Shown here in pieces: positions 17,720 to 26,253 of a stretch of 64,000 nucleotides of DNA. Source of the stretch: Halorussus limi (GTDB lineage Archaea > Halobacteriota > Halobacteria > Halobacteriales > Haladaptataceae); assembly GCF_023238205.1 (NCBI RefSeq), contig NZ_CP096659.1, positions 3,303,626 through 3,367,625 of the forward strand, in the 5' to 3' direction. Each line of letters begins with the position of its first letter. Position 1 is the stretch's first letter. The position numbers and the translations under genes are program-made. The notes below the pieces were generated by a model. That model was not told the origin of the DNA and ran no database searches. It saw only the letters and a program-made list of their open reading frames with translations.

Positions 17720-18531
17720 CAGTACTCCTCCGGGTCGAGTTCGAGGACCAGTTCGCCTCCCTTGAACGCCCGGACCAACCCGTCGCTCTCCGAGAGGACG
17801 ATGGCGGTCGCGTTGGTCTCGCGGGTGACGGCGCCGGCCGCCATGTGACGCGCGCCGAGGCCCTTGGGGATGTCGACGCCCTCGGCGGAGGGTTCGAGAT
17901 AGCGATAGGCGGAGACGATTTTACCGGCGTCGCTGATGACGAACGCGCCGTCGAGTCGCGAGAACTCCTTGAGCATCACGTTCACGATGGGGTCGCCGAC
18001 GTGGACGTGGGACTTCTCGAAGGGGTTGTAGCTGAGCGGCCGGGACTTGTTCATCACCTTCCCGGCGTCGCCGACGACGAACAGCGCGCCGACCGGCTTG
18101 CCCTTCTGGCCCTTCTTGCCGAGTTCGATGGCGACCTCGAACACGTCGCGGATGACGCCGGGGTCGCCACGCGAGTTGGCGAACAGGTCGTAGACGCCAG
18201 AGTGAATCGAGTCGCTGGCCCGCGCTCGGGTCACGGTGTCGGTCCCCTCGTCGAACATGCTGACCACGCAGACGACCACGTCGCCGTCCTCGACCAGCCC
18301 TTGCTCCATCCCGCCTTCGATACCGAATCGGATGCGCTCGCGTACGTCGTCGAACTCCAGCGGCAGTTCGACGAACGAGTCGGCCCCGACCGAGTTCTCG
18401 GGACCGACGACCGCGACTTCCAGGTCGTCGAAGTCTGCATACCGGTCGTAGTAAGACCCGCTCGGCGAGAACAGGAAGACGGCGTCGGCGTCCTCCGTCA
18501 CGTCCCCCAAGAGTTCGTTCAGGTCAGCCAT
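17719..18531 (-). CDS. dacZ: Diadenylate cyclase (c-di-AMP synthase)
   Basis: 270 residues. It makes cyclic di-AMP from two ATP. The DAC catalytic motifs are SRLDGAFVISDAG (DGA) and GLGARHMAAGAVTRETNA (RHxxA), both intact. The N-terminal part belongs to the archaeal DacZ architecture, in which the DAC domain is C-terminal. DacZ is known in Haloferax volcanii and levels of c-di-AMP there influence osmotic behaviour. The downstream overlapping gene is a mechanosensitive channel. Confidence 0.95.
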   Translation of the reverse strand: MADLNELLGDVTEDADAVFLFSPSGSYYDRYADFDDLEVAVVGPENSVGADSFVELPLEFDDVRERIRFGIEGGMEQGLVEDGDVVVCVVSMFDEGTDTVTRARASDSIHSGVYDLFANSRGDPGVIRDVFEVAIELGKKGQKGKPVGALFVVGDAGKVMNKSRPLSYNPFEKSHVHVGDPIVNVMLKEFSRLDGAFVISDAGKIVSAYRYLEPSAEGVDIPKGLGARHMAAGAVTRETNATAIVLSESDGLVRAFKGGELVLELDPEEY

Positions 18532-18672
18532 TACCCGAAACGACTCAGTGACCGGAGAAAAGGTTTGTGGGAGGATACATAGCTAAACTGGAACGTCGCC
18601 GTCGGTCGCGCCCCCGACGGCCGCCCGGAGTCGGCGCGACCGACGCCGGAATGATGCCAGCGGTCGGAGGCG

Positions 18673-19299
18673 TTACGACCGCTCCCCGCGGCCGGAACGT
18701 CCGCGGTCGGTCTCGCTCCCCGACCGACTCTCGTCGACCTCGGCGCGACTTTCGCCGGTCTCCGTGCGCTCCCCGCCGGCGTCGGAACGGTCGTGACCGC
18801 CGTCGAACTCCCGGTCGCCGTCGGCCGCGGTCACGACGGACTCGACGCCGCGACCGAACGTGTCGGTCTCGCCGCGGTCGCACGTGCCGCACACGTCGCG
18901 CAAGTCGGACGGAAAGCCCGCGCCGAACACGGCGAGCAGTCCGACCGCGTACGCCCCCGCGGCGACCGGCGGCAACTCGCCGGGGCGGCCGGTCCACCCG
19001 GCGGTCCAGAACAGCGCGACCCCCGCGACTGCGACCGCAGTGCCGACGCCTGCGAGCGACCGAGACCGGTCGGCGTCGGGGGTCCTGCGGAACAGGGCGA
19101 GAAAGCACGCCAGCAGGAAGACGGCCCCGAGCAGAACGCCGAGTCTGAGCGAGGTCGCCTTCCCGACGCCGAACCCGGCGACGAGACTGGCGGTCGCCGC
19201 GACGAACCCCACGACTGCCACCAAACCCCCTGCCAGCAGGAGCACGGCCCGGCCGACCGTTCGCCAGAGAGCCTCCTCGTCGGCCTCGGAACCTGACAT
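18673..19299 (-). CDS. Membrane protein with long acidic cytoplasmic tail
   Basis: 208 residues: four hydrophobic helices (about residues 15-40, 50-68, 82-100 and 113-127), a CGTC-type pair (DVCGTCDRG) just after them, then a disordered Asp/Glu/Arg/Ser-rich tail of about 70 residues. I do not recognise the family. The CxxC could bind metal or be redox active. Single gene upstream of the duplicated tRNA end. Confidence 0.65.
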   Translation of the reverse strand: MSGSEADEEALWRTVGRAVLLLAGGLVAVVGFVAATASLVAGFGVGKATSLRLGVLLGAVFLLACFLALFRRTPDADRSRSLAGVGTAVAVAGVALFWTAGWTGRPGELPPVAAGAYAVGLLAVFGAGFPSDLRDVCGTCDRGETDTFGRGVESVVTAADGDREFDGGHDRSDAGGERTETGESRAEVDESRSGSETDRGRSGRGERS

Positions 19300-19398
19300 A
19301 CTACGCCTGATATGTACGCCGAATGAAAAAGCGTGTCGGAGAGTTTCACCGATGATATTTCCGTCTCGCTCGTCTCTGGGTTCCCTCGAAAATCGTTG

Positions 19399-19423
19399 AT
19401 GCGCGGGACCGGATTCGAACCGG
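19399..19423. repeat. Direct copy of the tRNA-Leu 3' end (att-like scar)
   Basis: These 25 bases are identical to 19500-19524, the last part (T arm and acceptor 3' strand) of the tRNA-Leu gene. Beyond them the two sequences differ at once. Duplication of a tRNA 3' end is the usual result of site-specific integration by a tyrosine recombinase. Only 76 bases lie between the copies and no integrase is near, so this would be a remnant. Confidence 0.75.
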
Positions 19424-19500
19424 AGTCAGACGTGCTCGCTTGCTGTGCGCGACTGACAGGATTCGATTCGGTCCTGCTCTTCGCTCACTTCGGTCGCTCA

Positions 19501-19585
19501 TGCGCGGGACCGGATTCGAACCGGCGGACCCCTACGGGATAGCGTCCTAAGCGCTACGCCGTTGGCCTGGCTTGGCAACCCGCGC
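19501..19585 (-). tRNA. tRNA-Leu (anticodon UAG)
   Basis: An 85-base class II tRNA. Reading the minus strand, the acceptor stem GCGCGGG pairs with CCCGCGC followed by discriminator A; the T arm has GGTTCGAATCC; the anticodon stem TAGCG/CGCTA carries the loop CTTAGGA with anticodon TAG, reading CUA codons; a long variable arm follows. The CCA end is not encoded. No intron is seen. Its 3' end is duplicated about 100 bases further on. Confidence 0.95.
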
Positions 19586-19728
19586 GCAGTCCCACGTTCC
19601 GGCGAGGGCGACAAGAACCTGTCGTTCTCGCCGAGCGGACCGGCGGTTCGGTCTCGCCATCGACCGGTCCGCCCTCGGAGGGTTCGAACTCCCGCGACGG
19701 GACGCTTATGTGAATTCGGTCGCAAACA

Positions 19729-20064
19729 GTGGTCGTGTATCGCGCACGCGACCACGTCGAAAACGAGCGCTGGCTCGCCGAAATCGAGGAGTGCGCCGAC
19801 CGATTGGACCTCGACACCGCCGCGCGCTCGCGCGCGACCGACCTCTTCCTCTCGACCGTCTCGGAGTGGGACGCGCCAGACGAACGGGACGCCGACTCTC
19901 GGCGCGCAGTGGTCGCGGCCAGCCTCTACGCCGGGTCGCTCATCGAAGGCGACCAGCGGTCGCAGGGCGACGTGGCCGAGGCCGCGGGGGTCGCGCGACT
20001 GACGATTCAACAGCGCTGGAAGGAACTCTTGGAGGAAGCCGGGTTACAGCCGCCGTCGTGGTAA
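19729..20064 (+). CDS. TFB-like single cyclin-fold protein
   Basis: 111 residues with a GTG start. It resembles one cyclin repeat of transcription factor B (helices in RATDLFLSTVSEWD, RRAVVAASLYAGSLIEGDQRSQGDVAEAAGVARLTIQQRWKEL), the final helix-turn-helix being the part that contacts BRE DNA in true TFBs. The zinc ribbon and the second cyclin repeat are missing, so it cannot replace TFB in recruiting polymerase. Such small TFIIB-like proteins are widespread in haloarchaea, with role unknown. Confidence 0.8.
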   Translation: MVVYRARDHVENERWLAEIEECADRLDLDTAARSRATDLFLSTVSEWDAPDERDADSRRAVVAASLYAGSLIEGDQRSQGDVAEAAGVARLTIQQRWKELLEEAGLQPPSW

Positions 20065-20174
20065 GCCCCGGAGACGGCGGACGAGTGCGAATCGCGACCT
20101 TTCTGCCGACCCGAGACTGTCACCGAGCGGAACGTATCGCTTAACTAACTCGGACGTAAAGGCTCGGATTACGC

Positions 20175-20495
20175 ATGGCCCAGATACCCGCCAGTCCGCT
20201 GACCACGGCGCTCGTCGGCGCGGGCGTCCTCCTCGTCGGCTATCTGATCAAGTACCGCGGTTGGACCTCGCTGATAGCCGGCGTCGCCCCGTTCGACTCC
20301 GGCGAACCGCGCCCCGTCTTCGCGAGTTACGCCGCCAACGTCACGCTCGTCGCCGGCGGATTCGTGGTCTGTCTGGGCGTCGCGCAGGCGCTCGGGGTGC
20401 TGGCGCTCGTCCCGAGTTGGCTCCGGGGGTTGCTCTTGCTCGCCGCCGTCGTCACCGTCGCTCCGCGGCTGAGCGTGCGAGCGACCGAAGCCTGA
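20175..20495 (+). CDS. Small membrane protein
   Basis: 106 residues with three predicted helices (TTALVGAGVLLVGYLIKY, ANVTLVAGGFVVCLGVAQAL, LRGLLLLAAVVTVAPRL). The layout resembles DUF3784-like membrane proteins, but I do not claim that family. Convergent with coaD. No functional motif. Confidence 0.65.
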   Translation: MAQIPASPLTTALVGAGVLLVGYLIKYRGWTSLIAGVAPFDSGEPRPVFASYAANVTLVAGGFVVCLGVAQALGVLALVPSWLRGLLLLAAVVTVAPRLSVRATEA

Positions 20496-20509
20496 GAATC
20501 GAGAACTGA

Positions 20510-20998
20510 TTAGCGCTCGGCGGACCGACCGTCCCGCTCCGGAGTGAGGTCGCCGTGTTCGTCGATTTCTCCCTTCACGATGCGCGTGCTTGAGATGATG
20601 TCGCCGTCCTCGGCGGTGACGTGGGGCACTACTTCGACCTCCAGCGGGTCGAACCCGCGCTCGGCGCGAATATCGTTGATGCGCTCGGCGCCGTCGGTGG
20701 TCTCGGGCGAGACCACCAGCGCGTCGAACTGCCGTTCGGTGGCGATGCCCGTCGGTTCCGTCAACTCCCGGACCTCGAACTCCCGGTCGTACTCGTCGGC
20801 GAACTCGGCCAGCACCGCCTCCAAGTCGGCCTTCCGCTCGTCGAACGGGCGGACGTACCGGTCCTCGTGGCGCGTCTTCGGCGCGAGTTCGTCGCCGGTC
20901 AGACCGACCGTCACGTCGCCGAGTTCGAAGGCGCGCTCGAACAGCGCGCGGTGGCCGTCGTGGACCGGGTCGAAGGTCCCGCCCAGGGCAACCCTCAT
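20510..20998 (-). CDS. coaD: Phosphopantetheine adenylyltransferase (archaeal type)
   Basis: 162 residues; converts 4'-phosphopantetheine to dephospho-CoA with ATP. The nucleotidyltransferase motif VALGGTFDPVHDGHRAL is at the very N-terminus and the second motif region IISSTRIVKGEIDEHG near the end. This is the archaeal/eukaryotic CoaD type. The start at 20998 (MRVALGG) is chosen over a long upstream in-frame extension that overlaps non-coding sequence. Its C-terminus is rich in Asp/Glu/Arg. Confidence 0.95.
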   Translation of the reverse strand: MRVALGGTFDPVHDGHRALFERAFELGDVTVGLTGDELAPKTRHEDRYVRPFDERKADLEAVLAEFADEYDREFEVRELTEPTGIATERQFDALVVSPETTDGAERINDIRAERGFDPLEVEVVPHVTAEDGDIISSTRIVKGEIDEHGDLTPERDGRSAER

Positions 20999-21059
20999 AC
21001 CCTCGCGAAAGGGTCCCCGCGGCTTAGTGCCTTCGGAATACCGACCCGACGCTCGAATT

Positions 21060-21800
21060 TTACTCGTCTCCGTCGTCGCCCGTCTCACCCTCCTCGCCCG
21101 TCGCGGTCGTCTCGTCGTCGCTCTCCGCGCGCTCCTCGTCCTCGACCCGGATGCTGACCGGTTCGCTCGGTTCGGTCTCCAATCGGGTCTCGGACTCGGA
21201 GTCGAGGTGGTCGTCCAGATTGAACACCGTGTTGAGTTCGTCCTGAATCTGGCCGACGACGCCGCCGACGAGTTCGCTCGGCGCGATGGCGGTGTACTCG
21301 TAGGGGTTGTTGCCCGCACCCTCGCTCTCGCGCTTGCGGCGCTCTACCTTCTCCTCGTCGTGGAGTTCGGCAAGCGACTCCCGGACCGTCGAGGGGTAGA
21401 GACCGGTTCCTTCTGCTATCTCCTCGCTGGTGCTGTGGGGGTGCTGGCGGAGGTAGACGTAGATTCGCGCCCGCGTCTCGGTGTCGAGGACCCACGAGAG
21501 CAGGTCCACGATGCCTTGGTCGAACTGATCGACCGCGCGGTCGGCCTCCTCTTCGAGGCGCTCGCGCCCCTTCGAGATGCGGTCTCGGTCGGTCTCGACC
21601 GACACGTCCTGCTCGACCGACAGTTCCTCCTCGCCCGCCACCTCGACGTTGACTTCCTCGGTGAGGTCGCCTTCCTCGTCCACGTCGAGTTCCTCCTCGA
21701 CCGACACGTCGTCGTCCACGTCCTCGATTTCCGCCTCTTCGACGGCGTCGTCCTCGACGTTCACGTCGGTATCCTCGTCGTCTGTATTTTCCCCGGACAT
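21060..21800 (-). CDS. Winged-helix regulator with acidic disordered N-terminus
   Basis: 246 residues. The first 75 or so are almost entirely Asp, Glu and Val (low complexity). The middle holds a winged helix (DTETRARIYVYLRQHPHSTSEEIAEGTGLYPSTVRESLAELHDEEKVERR) and the C-terminal 50 residues are again acidic. The start at 21800 (MSGENTDDEDTD) is preferred to 21821. Likely a DNA-binding regulator; targets unknown. It lies between coaD and gshA on the same strand. Confidence 0.8.
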   Translation of the reverse strand: MSGENTDDEDTDVNVEDDAVEEAEIEDVDDDVSVEEELDVDEEGDLTEEVNVEVAGEEELSVEQDVSVETDRDRISKGRERLEEEADRAVDQFDQGIVDLLSWVLDTETRARIYVYLRQHPHSTSEEIAEGTGLYPSTVRESLAELHDEEKVERRKRESEGAGNNPYEYTAIAPSELVGGVVGQIQDELNTVFNLDDHLDSESETRLETEPSEPVSIRVEDEERAESDDETTATGEEGETGDDGDE

Positions 21801-21889
21801 GTCCTCTCTACGAGGACACAAGCCGCGCGCGAGTAAAAACCTTGCTTAGAGCGGTGGCGCGCCCCGCTCCGGATTCGTCGGTCGTCGCC

Positions 21890-22972
21890 TCACTTCCGTT
21901 CGAGGACCAGCGACTCGTAGAGCGCGTCGGCGCCCTCCGCGTCTCGAATCCGACGCTGGCGGGCCGCGCCGCTCTCCCCGTCGTAGATGTCTCGGATGCC
22001 CGAGACGCCGAGTCGGTCGCACTCGCGGTCGACGACTTCGCCGAGGCCGATTTCGCCCTCGCGGTCCCGCCGGATGAACCCGGCGTCGTGGCCGTAGCGC
22101 ATCGCTCGCCACTTGTTCTCGTCCAGCAGTTCCCGGCGGTGTCGGTAGCCCTCTTCGCCGTCCTCGTATCTCGCCGCCAAGTCGCGGACGAGCGCGTGGG
22201 TGTACTCCACGAAGGCCATCACGCGGTCGGGGTCGGCCTGCCCGTCGGGCGTCCGGACCTCGACCGTCCCCAGACCGGTGTGGGGTCGCACGTCGTACCA
22301 GAGTTCGCCTCGGTCGGCGATGGACTCCGAGCGCAGCATGGTCTCTTCGAACGCCGCGAAGTCGTCGTAGGAGTCGAAACAGGTCGGCATCCCGGTGTTC
22401 GGGAGCGCCTCGAATATCTTCGCGCGGGCCGACTGGAGACCGGTGTCGAAGCCGTTCCAGTACGGCGAGTTCGCCGAGAGCGCGAGCATCACCGGGATGT
22501 ACCACCGAATCTCGTTGGCTATCCAGACCGCCTTGTCGGCGTCGTCCACGCCGACGTGGACGTGCAGGCCCGCGGTCGTGTTACGGTGCTGCGGATACTG
22601 AATCCGGTCGAGTTGCGCGCGATATCGGTCCTTCTCGGCGTGTTCGAGTTCGCGCCACCGCGCGCCGGGGTGGAGGCCCGCGCCCGCGATTCGGAACCCG
22701 CCGGCCTCGGCGTGGTCCACGAGCGCGTTCCTGACCGCGATCAGGTTCTCGCGGGCGTCAGCGAGTCGCTCTATCTTCGGCGTCTGGGTCTCGATGACGC
22801 ACTTGAACAGTTCGTGGTCGAGTCGTCCGTCGAGCAGTTCGGGCGGGTCGCGCTGGTAGACGAGTTCGTCGGTGCCCGCCGTCGGGCGTCCGCGCTCGTC
22901 GACGACGTAGAACTCCTCTTCGATACCCAGCGTCCCCATCTCTGCGAAGCTCTCAGCCGAACCCGAGTCCAT
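21890..22972 (-). CDS. gshA: Glutamate-cysteine ligase
   Basis: 360 residues of the GCS2 family. It makes gamma-glutamylcysteine, the main low-molecular-weight thiol of haloarchaea. Signatures are [11 protein letters not shown] near the N-terminus (Mg/ATP glutamates), [46 protein letters not shown] and the later [17 protein letters not shown]. The ATG at 22972 (MDSGSAESF) is a natural start; longer upstream frames overlap flpA. Confidence 0.93.
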   Translation of the reverse strand: MDSGSAESFAEMGTLGIEEEFYVVDERGRPTAGTDELVYQRDPPELLDGRLDHELFKCVIETQTPKIERLADARENLIAVRNALVDHAEAGGFRIAGAGLHPGARWRELEHAEKDRYRAQLDRIQYPQHRNTTAGLHVHVGVDDADKAVWIANEIRWYIPVMLALSANSPYWNGFDTGLQSARAKIFEALPNTGMPTCFDSYDDFAAFEETMLRSESIADRGELWYDVRPHTGLGTVEVRTPDGQADPDRVMAFVEYTHALVRDLAARYEDGEEGYRHRRELLDENKWRAMRYGHDAGFIRRDREGEIGLGEVVDRECDRLGVSGIRDIYDGESGAARQRRIRDAEGADALYESLVLERK

Positions 22973-23051
22973 TTCTCGGAGTTTCGTAATCCGAGGTGTA
23001 AATAGTTCCGAACCCGGCAGGGTCGGGCGGTGGCGGGGTCGAGCGAGCGGC

Positions 23052-23714
23052 TCACCGCGGCCGGGCGACCACGCCGAGGTGGTCGTCGTGGTAGGGTTCG
23101 AGTCGCGCCGTCTCCAGCACCTCGTAACCCTCTCGGAGGTCGGCCAGCGCGTCCTCGAACACGTCTTCGGGGTCGCGGGCCACGTCCTCGCTCCGGGCCT
23201 TGAGGGCCGCGAGCAGGCGGCCGTCCGGCGCGAGGAACTGGCGATTCTCGACCGCGACGCGGGCCTGCCCGCGGGTCGCAACGTCCTGCACGATGGCGTC
23301 CACGTCCGACTCCACGACGTGGGCGTAGGTCTCGGGCTTGCGGGCGTCCTTCAGCAGGGGAAAGAGGTTCCGTCGGTCCTCCGCGACCCCGACCAAGTCC
23401 CGGACGGGCCGGGGCGCGAACTCGACCGCGTAGGTCGGTCCCGCGAAGTCCGCGACGTGGCTGACCGTCGTCCCGCTGGCCGCGCCGAGGTAGAGGACGG
23501 TCTCGTCCCCCGCGAGACCGACGTTCATCCCGGACTCGAACATCGCGGCGAGTTTCGACCGCCCGGCGTCCCAGCATCGCCAGCCGTCGTCCGTCGGTTC
23601 GCCGTAGACCGGTTCGCCGCGGGTCGCGAGTCGGTCCCGCCCGTCGAACGCGCGGCGCTCGACGCCTTCGGGGAGGTCGGTCCCTGACGGGCCGGTTTCG
23701 GACGAGTCGGTCAT
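23052..23714 (-). CDS. flpA: Fibrillarin-like rRNA/tRNA 2'-O-methyltransferase
   Basis: 220 residues. Catalytic subunit of the box C/D sRNP, methylating rRNA and tRNA ribose 2'-OH from S-adenosylmethionine. The SAM fold shows in [20 protein letters not shown] (SAM loop) and [17 protein letters not shown], with [16 protein letters not shown] and the end [11 protein letters not shown]. The start overlaps the stop of nop5 (ATGA), forming the expected two-gene operon. Confidence 0.96.
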   Translation of the reverse strand: MTDSSETGPSGTDLPEGVERRAFDGRDRLATRGEPVYGEPTDDGWRCWDAGRSKLAAMFESGMNVGLAGDETVLYLGAASGTTVSHVADFAGPTYAVEFAPRPVRDLVGVAEDRRNLFPLLKDARKPETYAHVVESDVDAIVQDVATRGQARVAVENRQFLAPDGRLLAALKARSEDVARDPEDVFEDALADLREGYEVLETARLEPYHDDHLGVVARPR

Positions 23715-24610
23715 TCTTCGTCACCTCCTGACTGTTCGTCAGTTCCATCGACGTCGTCGCCCCGCCCGCGAATCTGGTCCATGCGACGCTGTAGCTCCGC
23801 GTCGAGTTCCGGCTTGCGTTCGCCCGAGTAGTGGTCGATTCGGGCCGCGATGGTCAGCTTTCCGGCCAACGTCCGCGCGGCGGACCCGCGCTTCTCGGGG
23901 CGGGTCCCCCGGACGAACTCGTGGGTGAAGATGACGCCGTGCTTGGGCGAGGGCGCGTGCCCCCGGAGGTGCGCGAACAGCGAGTCCTCCGCGCCGAGGA
24001 CCTGCAGCGTTCCGGAGGGCTTCTTCGCCAGCGGTTCCAGTCCGCCGGCGAGCGAGACGAGTCGCGCGGCCAGCACCGGCCCGGCCAGCGCCGCGAGGTT
24101 CGGCGCGACCTCCGGCGTCTCGCGCTCGATGAACTCGCGCAACTCCTCGGACTCGTCGGCGAGGTCCGCGGTTCGCCCGGCCAGCGCGATAAGTCGCTCG
24201 TCGGTCGGCGACTCGGGGTCGCGCTCGGCCAACTCGCGGGCGTACTCGACGCCCGTCCCGGCGTCGGGGTAGCGACTCCCCGCCCACTCGGCGACCCGCT
24301 CTGCGAGTTCGTTCGCCTCCGCCGCGGCGTCGTCCATCGCTCGGACCGCGTGGACCAACTGCTGGTCGTCGGCCCGCGCTCGCTCGGCCGCGCCCTCTCG
24401 GGCGGCCCGGAGACTGGCCTCCCGGAGCGCGTCGTAGTACTCCTCGTCGTCGGCCGCGAACCCGGACGCGACGGCCCGCTCGGGCCAGTCGGCGGGCGCG
24501 TCGGCCCGGCCCTCGCGTATCCGGGTCGCACCCGCCTCGGCGTCGTCCGGGGCGACCCCCTCGAACCACCCGCCACCGTCGGTCTCGGGGCGAGTTCCAT
24601 CTTCGGTCAT
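23711..24610 (-). CDS. nop5: Nop5/Nop56-58 box C/D RNP core protein
   Basis: 299 residues. A scaffold that joins fibrillarin and L7Ae to guide RNA. The coiled-coil stretch (about 70-175) and the C-terminal NOP domain are clear: APNLAALAGPVLAARLVSLAGGLEPLAKKPSGTLQVLGAEDSLFAHLRG and SPKHGVIFTHEFVRGTRPEKRGSAARTLAGKLTIAARIDHYSG. The N-terminal fibrillarin-binding region (first 65 residues) is present but short. It overlaps flpA. Confidence 0.96.
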   Translation of the reverse strand: MTEDGTRPETDGGGWFEGVAPDDAEAGATRIREGRADAPADWPERAVASGFAADDEEYYDALREASLRAAREGAAERARADDQQLVHAVRAMDDAAAEANELAERVAEWAGSRYPDAGTGVEYARELAERDPESPTDERLIALAGRTADLADESEELREFIERETPEVAPNLAALAGPVLAARLVSLAGGLEPLAKKPSGTLQVLGAEDSLFAHLRGHAPSPKHGVIFTHEFVRGTRPEKRGSAARTLAGKLTIAARIDHYSGERKPELDAELQRRMDQIRGRGDDVDGTDEQSGGDEE

Positions 24611-24776
24611 GCCCGAGGCTTGCGCGTCGTCGCGTTTAAACCTACGTTACTCGGGTCGCTCCGCGGCGGTCACACGGCGAGAGGCTCCGAGCGGTTCGAG
24701 CGACGCTCGGCGGCGTATCGCGTTCCCGGCCTCGCCAACGTTAAGCCCGAAGCCGTCGCCAGAGAAGAGTGAGAGA

Positions 24777-25136
24777 ATGTCACGCAAAAATCGACGCCGA
24801 AGCCGACGACAGTCCGGGACTAACCCCGAAATCGCGGTAGACGTGGCCGAGCGCGACGACGAGTTCGTCGTGACCGCCGACCTACCGGGCATCCGCAAGC
24901 AGAACATCGACGTGCGCGTCCGGAAGGACCGCGTCCAGATATTCGCCGACCCCGAGGCGGACGACGAGGGCGGCGGTGCCTTCGCCGACCGGGCGCGCGA
25001 GCGGGGGACGGTCAGCCGGACGATTCGCCTGCCCGAGCGGGTGAACGAGAAGCGAACGAACGCCGAGTACCTGAACGGCCGACTCCGAATCACGCTTCCG
25101 AAGCGCGAGCGACGACGGTCCGTGGACGTGAAGTAG
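24777..25136 (+). CDS. Hsp20/alpha-crystallin small heat-shock protein
   Basis: 119 residues. A basic N-terminal arm (KNRRRSRRQS) precedes the crystallin domain (IAVDVAERDDEFVVTADLPGI, NIDVRVRKDRVQIFA, RTIRLPERVNEKRTNAEYLNGRLRITLPK), the last with the family's GRLRITLPK strand. The arginine-rich start is unusual in an acidic proteome. No C-terminal I-x-I motif is seen, so oligomer assembly may differ. Confidence 0.92.
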   Translation: MSRKNRRRSRRQSGTNPEIAVDVAERDDEFVVTADLPGIRKQNIDVRVRKDRVQIFADPEADDEGGGAFADRARERGTVSRTIRLPERVNEKRTNAEYLNGRLRITLPKRERRRSVDVK

Positions 25137-25205
25137 GCCGCCGACTCCGCCGGACGGGGAGCGCCGACCGAAACCGCAAAGGCCCCGCTGGCCCTCTCGT
25201 GACCG

Positions 25206-25595
25206 ATGCACGTCGAACTGTTCGGTCGGCGCGTGGAACTCGACGCCGACAGCGTCGCGGCTTCCGAGGACGAGATTCGGGCGCAGGTCGCCGAGTACGC
25301 CGCGGGCGAGCGCCGCGAGTTCGACCTGTCGGTGGCCACTCCCGAAGGGTTCGCCGGCGAAGTCGCGGCCGAGATGCGAGCGATTCCCTACGGCGAGACC
25401 CGGACCTACGGCGACGTCGCCGCGGCGCTCGACTCCGCGCCGGTCGCGGTGGGCCGGGCCTGCGGGGCGAACCCGGTACCGCTGGTCGTGCCCTGCCACC
25501 GCGTCGTGGGCGCGGACTCGCTCGGCGGGTACTCGGCGGGCGACGGTCCCGCGCTCAAGCGGCGACTGCTCGAACTCGAAGGTGCGCTCGAGTAG
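25206..25595 (+). CDS. ogt: Methylated-DNA-[protein]-cysteine S-methyltransferase
   Basis: 129 residues. Removes methyl groups from O6-methylguanine onto its own cysteine. The active site VVPCHRVVGADSLGGYSAG (PCHRV) and the helix-turn-helix region IPYGETRTYGDVAAALDSAPVAVGRACGANP are complete. The N-terminal domain is shorter than in bacterial Ogt, as in archaeal versions. Convergent with the YwbE gene. Confidence 0.95.
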   Translation: MHVELFGRRVELDADSVAASEDEIRAQVAEYAAGERREFDLSVATPEGFAGEVAAEMRAIPYGETRTYGDVAAALDSAPVAVGRACGANPVPLVVPCHRVVGADSLGGYSAGDGPALKRRLLELEGALE

Positions 25596-25602
25596 CCGTC
25601 GG

Positions 25603-25809
25603 CTACTCGGCGACGACGCGCCGGACGTAGCCCGTCACGCCCGATTCGAGTTTCACCTTCACGCCCTGCGGACTGTCGCCCTCGTCGATGACGGCTCTGA
25701 TGTCGCCGCGAATCGGGTCGGCGTCGGCGGCGTTGTCGGCGTTCGACTGGTCGATTTCGACTGTCATTCCGGGCCTGAGTTCCTCCTCGTCGGGGCGGTT
25801 TCCGGACAT
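25603..25809 (-). CDS. YwbE family (DUF2196) protein
   Basis: 68 residues. LRPGMTVEIDQSNADNA ... IRGDIRAVIDEGDSPQGVKVKLESGVTGYVRRVV is the typical YwbE pattern, a small beta-barrel of unknown function. ATG at 25809, eight bases from the ogt stop (convergent). The next 270 bases upstream hold no gene that I can support. Confidence 0.88.
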   Translation of the reverse strand: MSGNRPDEEELRPGMTVEIDQSNADNAADADPIRGDIRAVIDEGDSPQGVKVKLESGVTGYVRRVVAE

Positions 25810-26083
25810 ACCTCACGTTCGGGCCGGTTCGGACAAGAGGATGACGGCCCCGCGGCTCGCGTGTAAATTCCCACACGGGTGGCCACAACAACTAAGCGGG
25901 TACTCCCGAATGAGTAAACTGCGGTTGCGCCCCGGTTGCGCCGCGACTCCATGACCACGCCGCCCGGCGGTCCCGTCTGTCATCCAATCGCGCTGCCGCC
26001 ATCCAGCGCGGTCCGGTGTCGCGAGTTCCACGCCCTCCACTTTCGTCATCGCACGTCGTTGTTATCGTAGATAGTCGCGCCGA

Positions 26084-26251
26084 CTACTCGAACTTCTCGA
26101 ACGGCTGTTCGCACTCGTTGCAGTAGTGCATCGACCGGCAGAGCGACGGCCCCTTGGGATGCTCGCGTTCGGTCTCGGTCGAACCGCAGTAGGGGCACTC
26201 GGCCCCCGCGTCGTCGCCGGACGTCTCGACGCTCGGGTCTGGTCGTCGCAC
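26084..26251 (-). CDS. PaaD C-terminal zinc-ribbon domain as separate ORF
   Basis: 55 residues, GTG start. A four-Cys zinc ribbon (CPYCG and CNEC) with SLCRSMHYC and ending EQPFEKFE matches the last third of bacterial PaaD, whose C-terminus has CPRC ... ACKALYRCDSCREPF. Here it is a separate ORF that starts two bases after the stop of paaD in another frame. Probably the zinc-binding part of the iron-sulfur-assembly-like PaaD, needed for the phenylacetyl-CoA epoxidase. Confidence 0.8.
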   Translation of the reverse strand: MRRPDPSVETSGDDAGAECPYCGSTETEREHPKGPSLCRSMHYCNECEQPFEKFE

Positions 26252-26253
26252 GG

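Noticed and set aside
19425-19499. A second, degenerate tRNA between the repeats
   Set aside because: No matching acceptor 5' strand or anticodon arm at the expected distance; only the 3' end is copied.
25910-25954. 14-codon ORF (MSKLRLRPGCAATP) in the gap before paaD
   Set aside because: Too short, no TATA box or ribosome binding site at the right distance, nothing to support translation.
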